Notes under the pieces: generated by a model
The model's database searches: none
What the model was told of the DNA's origin: nothing
What the model saw: the letters and a program-made list of their open reading frames with translations, nothing else
Translations under genes and position numbers: made by a program
In this document: piece after piece, positions 6,503 to 10,963 of the stretch
Layout of the letters: each line of letters begins with the position of its first letter
Position numbering within the stretch: position 1 is the stretch's first letter
Source of the DNA: Bacillota bacterium
GTDB taxonomy: Bacteria > Bacillota > Clostridia > Christensenellales > CAG-138
Assembly (NCBI GenBank): GCA_023435855.1
Contig: JAEZLG010000257.1
Span: 1-10,963, forward strand
Reading direction: 5' to 3'
Length of the DNA stretch: 10,963 nucleotides

Positions 6503-7384
6503 ATGAATAAACAAGGAATTTTGGTGGTTAACGCCTTTATCTCAACCCCCGGTTTTTCGGATGCTTATGAGAGGCTTGGCCTGGCAGCCCGGCGCAACGG
6601 CGTTACACTTAGTTTAAAAACAAATGCAGAGCTTGTGTTTGACGCCGCGAACGGGCGTCTTTTAAATGCGAAGCTGCCGGATTTTGCCATATTCTGGGAT
6701 AAAGATGTTCGCCTTGCACTTCAGCTTGAAGCAGCAGGCGTACGGCTTTACAACAGCGCCCACGCGATCGCACTTTGCGATGATAAGGCGCTCACCCATA
6801 TTGCACTTCAAAAAGCACGCATTTCCATGCCGAAGACCGTTGTCGCACCCTTTACGTATCCCAAAGCGGGCTACGGCGATTTTACTTTTTTGCACGAAGC
6901 GGAAAAGCTTTTCTCCTATCCCATGGTGGTGAAGGAGGTTTTCGGCTCCTACGGTAAACAGGTATATCTGGCGCAAAACGCGGAAGAAGTTAAGGCGATC
7001 CTAAAGAAAACCGGCGACAAACCCGTTTTATTGCAGGAGTTTATCTCGGAAAGCGCCGGTACGGACATACGCGCCATCGTGGTTGGCGATCAGATTGTCG
7101 CCGCCATGAAGCGGAAAAACGACAGGGACTTTCGCGCCAATCTATCCATCGGCGGGACTGCGGAGCCATACACTTTGACTTCGGAGGAGACTCTTATCGC
7201 ACGAAAAGCAGCAAAGGAGCTAAGGCTTGATTTTTGCGGTGTGGACATTTTAAACACAAAGAACGGTCCTCTGGTATGTGAGGTCAACTCCAATGCACAG
7301 TTTCGTGGTATCTTCCAGTGCACAGGTGTAGATGCGGCGGAGCACATCATGCAATACATCATGCATCAGGAGAAAATGGTATGA
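6503..7384 (+). CDS. RimK-like ATP-grasp ligase, first of a pair
   Basis: 293 residues, cytoplasmic. It begins GILVVNAFISTPGF, then a pre-ATP-grasp domain with NSAHAIALCDDKALTHIAL (84-102). The ATP-grasp fold follows: YPMVVKEVFGSYGKQVYL with Lys144 and the glycine loop, LLQEFI (adenine-contact region, 177-181), TDIRAIVVGDQIVAAM (188-202), and metal-site residues Asp248, Glu260 and Asn262 in VDIL and CEVNSN. Family members use ATP to join an amino acid to a carboxylate through an acyl-phosphate; RimK itself adds glutamate to ribosomal protein S6. The substrate here is unknown. The ATG at 6503 fits the family's N-terminus, but no Shine-Dalgarno site precedes it. ATG 6491 is an in-frame alternative that would overlap the -10 box. 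The stop overlaps the next start (ATGA). Confidence 0.85.
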   Translation: MNKQGILVVNAFISTPGFSDAYERLGLAARRNGVTLSLKTNAELVFDAANGRLLNAKLPDFAIFWDKDVRLALQLEAAGVRLYNSAHAIALCDDKALTHIALQKARISMPKTVVAPFTYPKAGYGDFTFLHEAEKLFSYPMVVKEVFGSYGKQVYLAQNAEEVKAILKKTGDKPVLLQEFISESAGTDIRAIVVGDQIVAAMKRKNDRDFRANLSIGGTAEPYTLTSEETLIARKAAKELRLDFCGVDILNTKNGPLVCEVNSNAQFRGIFQCTGVDAAEHIMQYIMHQEKMV

Positions 7385-8223
7385 ACGGCGCTCTTTTTTA
7401 CGAGGGCTTCGAGGCAGAGCGCAATAGACATTATATTGAGCTCTATTTGAATGCCTGCAAAAAGCGCGGCGTGGTGCTTGACGTTTACCTTTTGGAAAGG
7501 CTTTCTTTTGGCATAAAGGAAAATAAGCCTTTTCTTTATTATGACGGAAAGCCCGTAACACCGCTTGATTTTGCTGTTATGCGCCTTCGAGAGAGCACAC
7601 TTACGCGCCAGCTTGAGCAAATGGGGGTGAGGACCTTCAATTCAAGCCAAGTATGCGAACTCAGCAACGACAAGCGCCGTACCCACCAGTTTGCGGCGAG
7701 TCTTCAACTCCCTATGATGGATACCTGGTTTTTGACGGGAGAGGAAACCGATGTACCGCTCCCCTACCCGGTGGTAGTAAAAAGCGCAGGGGGCTTTGGC
7801 GGACACGAGGTAAAGCTTGTGTCAAACGCAGCGGAGCTTCAAAATGCACTTCTGGAATTCAAAAAAGGCGGCGCGGTGGTACAGCGACTGGCATCCGATA
7901 CCGGGAAGGACCTTCGCGTATATGTGGTGGGGAACAAAATCGTATGCGCCATGCTGAGGAGCTCAGCGTCGGATTTTCGGAGCAATTTCGGGCTTGGCGG
8001 CAATGCCGCGCCGTATGCGCTAAACAAAAGTGAAACGGATATGGTACTGCGCGTGCTTAATAACGTACAATTCGGTCTTGCGGGCATCGATTTTGTGTTC
8101 CACAACGGCGAGGCGGTGTTCAACGAGATCGAAGACGTGGTTGGCGCGAGAATGCTGTATCAATATACGGATATTGACATCGTGGAACTCTATGTAGAGC
8201 ACATCCTTTCATCTGTATCCTGA
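7381..8223 (+). CDS. RimK-like ATP-grasp ligase, second of a pair
   Basis: 280 residues, a paralogue of the gene before it: ELSNDKRRTHQFA (93-105) lines up with LCDDKALTHIALQ, KDLRVYVVGNKIVCAM with TDIRAIVVGDQIVAAM, and FRSNFGLGGNAAPY with FRANLSIGGTAEPY. The ATP lysine (Lys134), the glycine loop GGFGG (137-141) and Asp237 are present. The metal motif differs: the partner's EVNSN is EIED here (249-252), so the usual Asn ligand is a Glu. The start ATG shares bases with the previous stop (ATGA, 7381-7384) and has AGGAGA (7368-7373) seven bases upstream, so the two are translated together and probably work together, possibly as a heterodimer or in two successive ligations. No terminator is seen in the 27 bases before the converging peptidase gene. 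Confidence 0.84.
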   Translation: MNGALFYEGFEAERNRHYIELYLNACKKRGVVLDVYLLERLSFGIKENKPFLYYDGKPVTPLDFAVMRLRESTLTRQLEQMGVRTFNSSQVCELSNDKRRTHQFAASLQLPMMDTWFLTGEETDVPLPYPVVVKSAGGFGGHEVKLVSNAAELQNALLEFKKGGAVVQRLASDTGKDLRVYVVGNKIVCAMLRSSASDFRSNFGLGGNAAPYALNKSETDMVLRVLNNVQFGLAGIDFVFHNGEAVFNEIEDVVGARMLYQYTDIDIVELYVEHILSSVS

Positions 8224-8250
8224 AACTAAACCCAGAGCTTATAAAACGTC

Positions 8251-9924
8251 CTATCTCTTTTTCTTCTTGCTGAACAGCAGAAACGCTCCCGCAGCCAACA
8301 CCACAACTGCTGCGGCGATGATATAGGGCAGTTGGCTTTTTGTCTGTGCCGATGCGGGTATCTCCGCTGCGGTGGCTTCGGGTTTTTCTAAGCTTAGCGG
8401 GGCTGCGTAGGTGACGCCGTCGTTTGTTACAACATACACGGTGAAGTCCGTTTTTGTGCCCTCTATATCATCAGAAAACAGCTTGCTTGGATCGATAATA
8501 ATGTTGCCTGTGTCGCTCATTTTTGCGGGGTACATAATGTTTAGGTTAGCTAAAGTGGTCTTTGTTACGTTATTGAACACGGGCAGAGCTTCGTCTTGCG
8601 CGCGGACTGCGAAGATGGTACCGTTGCCAAGCTCGCGAAGCTTCCCTGTAATAAAGCTCTCGGAAAGCGCAACCGGATTGCCGTTTACGGTAAGGGTATA
8701 TTCGTTCTCGCTGTCTTCCACATAGGTTAACATAGCTTCCATACGCGCAGGGGCAGCAAAACCTGCACCTGCTTCCTTATCGCCCACCACATAGGCAAGT
8801 CGGTTGCTCCAGGCGTAATCGAGCTGCTTGGCCTTGTAGCGGCGCAGTACTGAGGCCTCGTCGGAGCCTACCGCGGAATCGTTGCTGTAAAAATAATCCT
8901 CACCGTCGATGGTCTCATACCCTACTATGGAAATTAAATGCCCGCTTGTGCTCTCGACAGCTCCGTTTTCTAAATACGGGTTGCTGCCGTTTTCTTTATT
9001 GCTGTACTTAACGCTTATGCCGACCGGATAACCTAATGCAAGCTGCTCTCGCAAAAAGTCGAAATCCGCATACATGCAGTAAGCGTCGTACCCGTACATG
9101 CCGGCTGCGGCAACGGTGAAGCTCCAGTTGCCGAATCCCTCGTAGTTAAAATCGTATTCGCTTAATGCGATTTCCTCGGGGAATAAGTCCTCGCCGCTGC
9201 CGTTTATAAGCATCGCCATTGTGGTAGGGCTGCATATGGAATTTGCGATGGAGCGGTCGCGCACCATCTGCGAATAAGCCGGTGTGCTTAAAATTATCTT
9301 ATCGGGCAGTTCTATGCCTTTGTGATAAACTTCAATCGATTGATCCTTCAAAGTGTTTTTCATGCTTGCGGCAACCTGCCGCAAGACAGGGCTGACACCA
9401 ACTTCATCTCTTGTAAGCTCCGCTTTAAACTGGAAGCGGCTCGCCGTTTCACCGCTTGTGCCAAGCACGGTAAAGGTATCCACATCTACCATGGTGAGCT
9501 CGTCTTGATCGTTCGTGCTGGCGCGCTCAATATAAGGGCTCCATTTTCCCCAGGAGAGCCAAGAGGACCATGCGCTTGATTTATCTACATACGCACGGCC
9601 GAAAATCTCCACATAAGTGCCTTTTGGTGTATCGGCATTCCAGCTCGCCACAAGATACTCAAACGCGGGTGTTGTAAGTTCTTCAGATATATATGTACCC
9701 TCTCTTTTTCCGTCTGCAAGGCGTAAAGCGCCGTCCCCTGCGGTTTCATCCACTATGAGGTTTTCAAGCGTTCCGTTTTGAAAGGCTGATGCAGAAGTGA
9801 TTTTGATGATGTTTGCTGCATTTAAGTCGCCTTCAGGCACGGCATAGGCAGTAGGAGTATGCAGGGAAAACACGAAAAGCAATACAAAAAGAATACAGCT
9901 CACCTTGAAAAAGGACCGTTTCAT
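8251..9924 (-). CDS. Secreted, membrane-anchored C39-like cysteine peptidase
   Basis: 557 residues. A signal peptide (1-28, cut likely after AYA) leads to an N-terminal beta-rich domain (about 40-195) with LVASWNADTPKGTYVEI and WSSWLSWGKWSPY. I recall this arrangement from Streptomyces and Clostridia proteins annotated as C39 family peptidases. The peptidase domain (about 205-385) has Gln219 (oxyanion), Cys231 in SICSPTTMAML, His329 in GHLISIVGY and Asn348/Asp349, a papain-like set of the Peptidase_C39_2 type. A further beta-type region follows (about 395-515), then a single helix (534-551) and the tail KKKKR, so it is anchored with the enzyme outside; there is no LPxTG. It lacks the ABC transporter part of bacteriocin C39 exporters. 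The ATG at 9924 has AGGAGGA six bases upstream. The natural substrate is unknown. Confidence 0.86.
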   Translation of the reverse strand: MKRSFFKVSCILFVLLFVFSLHTPTAYAVPEGDLNAANIIKITSASAFQNGTLENLIVDETAGDGALRLADGKREGTYISEELTTPAFEYLVASWNADTPKGTYVEIFGRAYVDKSSAWSSWLSWGKWSPYIERASTNDQDELTMVDVDTFTVLGTSGETASRFQFKAELTRDEVGVSPVLRQVAASMKNTLKDQSIEVYHKGIELPDKIILSTPAYSQMVRDRSIANSICSPTTMAMLINGSGEDLFPEEIALSEYDFNYEGFGNWSFTVAAAGMYGYDAYCMYADFDFLREQLALGYPVGISVKYSNKENGSNPYLENGAVESTSGHLISIVGYETIDGEDYFYSNDSAVGSDEASVLRRYKAKQLDYAWSNRLAYVVGDKEAGAGFAAPARMEAMLTYVEDSENEYTLTVNGNPVALSESFITGKLRELGNGTIFAVRAQDEALPVFNNVTKTTLANLNIMYPAKMSDTGNIIIDPSKLFSDDIEGTKTDFTVYVVTNDGVTYAAPLSLEKPEATAAEIPASAQTKSQLPYIIAAAVVVLAAGAFLLFSKKKKR

Positions 9925-9959
9925 GGTTTTTCCTCCTGCATAATTGTAGGATTTTAATT

Positions 9960-9965
9960 ATTATA
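9960..9965 (-). promoter_or_regulatory. -10 box of the C39-like peptidase gene
   Basis: A perfect TATAAT reads on the minus strand 36 bases before the ATG at 9924. No convincing -35 hexamer was found at 16-18 bases. The spacer holds a short inverted repeat (TTTCA-aatg-TGAAA, 9967-9980). Confidence 0.45.
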
Positions 9966-10032
9966 CTTTCAAATGTGAAAAGAAGTTTTACTGCGTTTAG
10001 CATAGCACGGCATATTAGCCTTAGCAAAGTAG

Positions 10033-10048
10033 ATTTTTACGTAAAAAT
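10033..10048. promoter_or_regulatory. 16-bp perfect palindrome in the divergent intergenic region, candidate operator
   Basis: ATTTTTACGTAAAAAT is a perfect palindrome without a loop, sitting between the start of the peptidase gene (9924, minus) and the YjdF-like gene (10121, plus). A loopless palindrome of this size suits a dimeric DNA-binding regulator better than an RNA hairpin. The regulator is unknown. Confidence 0.45.
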
Positions 10049-10108
10049 GCGTGTTTTTGACGCAACGGCAAATGCACCGTAAATACTATCTTACAGCGTG
10101 AAAAGGGT

Positions 10109-10114
10109 TATACT
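10109..10114 (+). promoter_or_regulatory. Possible -10 box next to the start of the YjdF-like gene
   Basis: TATACT (5 of 6 matches) ends six bases before the ATG at 10121, so RNA would begin at about the ATG itself. No good -35 hexamer is present. TTGACG at 10057-10062 is a fair -35, but the hexamer 17 bases on (TAAATA) is poor. Confidence 0.3.
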
Positions 10115-10120
10115 GGTTAC

Positions 10121-10843
10121 ATGGATAAAAATAAAAAACGTTTCTCCTTCAAAAAACCCACTTGGAAGACAATCCTCGGGGTCATTCTGTTTGTGTCGCT
10201 GTTAGCCTCGGTGGTGCACATAGCCTTGCGTTTAGCTGAAGTGCCGGTGTACACCAAGGATATAGAGCAGCATGTAAAAGCGGACTATATGCTAAGCCTT
10301 GTGCAATGCTTGCTCGGCATTGTCGTAATGTTTGTACCATCGTTTATGGAGAAGCGGTTTTCCATAAACATCCCCAACTATATGTATGTGCTCTATTATA
10401 TTTTCCTCTATTGCGCGGTGTATTTGGGGGAGGTACAAAGCTTCTATTTCCGCATACCCAACTGGGATACCTATCTGCATGCGTTCAGCGGCGCAATGCT
10501 TGGTGCGCTAGGCTTTTCTGTAGCGAGCATGATGAATGAGGAAAAAAGAATACCCGTGCAGTTAAGCCCGGGTTTTCTGGCGTTGTTTTCATTTTGCTTT
10601 GCAATGGCATGCGGGGTAATCTGGGAAATTTATGAATACACTGTGGATGCGGTACTAAAACTTAACATGCAAAAATACATGACCGAGAGCGGAGAAATTC
10701 TGTCCGGCCGCATGGCGCTTAAGGACACCATGGAGGATATGATCGTGGATGCCGCAGGCGCACTTGTGATGAGCCTTGCGGGATATTTTTCTATCAAGTG
10801 GAAGAAACCCAAGAAAAACGATGGACAGTGTGAACAAGAATAG
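10121..10843 (+). CDS. YjdF/DUF2238-like six-helix membrane protein
   Basis: 240 residues with about six hydrophobic segments: roughly 15-35, 56-74, 86-103, 117-137, 149-168 and 205-224. Polar motifs sit in or next to helices: NWDTYLHAFSG (114-124, with Asp116 and His120), GVIWEIYEY (165-173) and DTMEDMIVDAAGA (202-214). A [D]xxxHxxxG motif followed by WExxE and a D-rich last helix is the pattern I associate with YjdF/DUF2238-type inner membrane proteins, whose function is not known; a VanZ-like relation is a weaker alternative. The ATG at 10121 is the only reasonable start, as the next Met is at residue 57. The only Shine-Dalgarno-like GGG (10105-10107) is 13 bases away, too far. The stop codon lies inside the terminator stem. 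Confidence 0.66.
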   Translation: MDKNKKRFSFKKPTWKTILGVILFVSLLASVVHIALRLAEVPVYTKDIEQHVKADYMLSLVQCLLGIVVMFVPSFMEKRFSINIPNYMYVLYYIFLYCAVYLGEVQSFYFRIPNWDTYLHAFSGAMLGALGFSVASMMNEEKRIPVQLSPGFLALFSFCFAMACGVIWEIYEYTVDAVLKLNMQKYMTESGEILSGRMALKDTMEDMIVDAAGALVMSLAGYFSIKWKKPKKNDGQCEQE

Positions 10844-10862
10844 CCGCAAAGCGGCTATTCTT
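10836..10862. terminator. Bidirectional terminator overlapping the YjdF-like stop codon
   Basis: AAGAATAGCCGC (10836-10847), loop AAA, and GCGGCTATTCTT (10851-10862) form a 12-bp perfect stem. The TAG stop (10841-10843) is in the left arm. T-runs on either side are poor. It lies between two converging genes and can serve both. Confidence 0.75.
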
Positions 10863-10871
10863 CTAGCTTTG

Positions 10872-10963
10872 TTAAAACTCTTTGATCAGCTCTTCAAACA
10901 ACGGAAGAGCTTTTATTATGGTCTCATAGGAAACACAGTAGCTTACACGCATATGCGTTTCAC
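10872..10963 (-). CDS. C-terminus of a probable PLP-dependent class I/II aminotransferase (5' end outside window)
   Basis: Read on the minus strand, 29 codons run from the window edge to a TAA (10874 down to 10872). They include HMRVSYCVSYETIIKALPLF and end in a short charged helix. The pattern [HY]xRxSY followed by SYETI and a closing amphipathic helix matches the extreme C-terminus of fold-type I aminotransferases (aspartate or aromatic aminotransferase group), where the Arg binds the substrate carboxylate. The PLP lysine and everything else lie outside the window, so the substrate cannot be told. Confidence 0.65.
   Translation of the reverse strand, partial: ETHMRVSYCVSYETIIKALPLFEELIKEF

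Noticed and set aside
7653..8033. 126-codon plus-strand frame inside the second ATP-grasp gene
   Set aside because: It is in a different frame from a strongly supported gene, Arg/Gly-rich, with no start signal.
10888..10917. Hairpin AGCTCTTC/GAAGAGCT followed by TTTATT, terminator-like on the + strand
   Set aside because: It lies within the coding end of the aminotransferase on the minus strand, downstream of a better terminator at 10836-10862, and its T-run is interrupted. It is probably coincidence from codons.

Overview
The window looks like an ordinary chromosomal segment of a low-to-mid GC Gram-positive anaerobe (Bacillota, class Clostridia; a Christensenellales-like lineage is my guess). 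The reasons are the end of an RsgI-type anti-sigma factor, purine-rich Shine-Dalgarno sites, sigma-A-like promoters with TATAAT boxes, a sec-secreted and membrane-anchored C39-like peptidase, and an unusually short alanyl-tRNA synthetase of a type I associate with CPR bacteria and some Clostridia. I see no transposase, phage gene, tRNA, rRNA or CRISPR array.

Layout. Positions 2-541 (+) carry the C-terminal part of an RsgI-like anti-sigma factor with a PDPNAT repeat linker, closed by a strong terminator. Then come two visibly more AT-rich accessory genes on the + strand: a GNAT acetyltransferase (714-1154) and an L-2-amino-thiazoline-4-carboxylate hydrolase family protein (1272-1895). A membrane-anchored family 3 solute-binding protein follows on the - strand (1929-2834). 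Divergent from it is a compact alaS (2948-4738), driven by a perfect-consensus promoter. A DUF695-RraB-like fusion protein follows (4810-5556) and ends in a strong bidirectional terminator.

On the - strand at 5655-6380 is a GyrI/AraC effector-binding-like domain tethered to the membrane by two C-terminal helices. Divergent from it is a translationally coupled pair of paralogous RimK-like ATP-grasp ligases (6503-7384 and 7381-8223). A secreted, membrane-anchored C39-like cysteine peptidase lies at 8251-9924 (-). Divergent again is a six-helix YjdF/DUF2238-like membrane protein (10121-10843). The window ends in the last 29 codons of a probable PLP-dependent aminotransferase (-).

The genes do not form one obvious pathway. 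The only tight operon is the ATP-grasp pair, which probably acts as a unit that ligates an amino acid or peptide to an unknown acceptor. Points for a second look are the short AlaRS, which lacks both the canonical editing beta-barrel and the C-Ala domain; the changed metal-ligand motif in the second ATP-grasp protein; two genes whose only visible promoter places the transcription start on or next to the ATG (possible leaderless mRNAs); and a 16-bp perfect palindrome between the peptidase and the membrane-protein gene. No stretch over 300 bases lacks a gene; the largest gap is about 196 bases (9925-10120).
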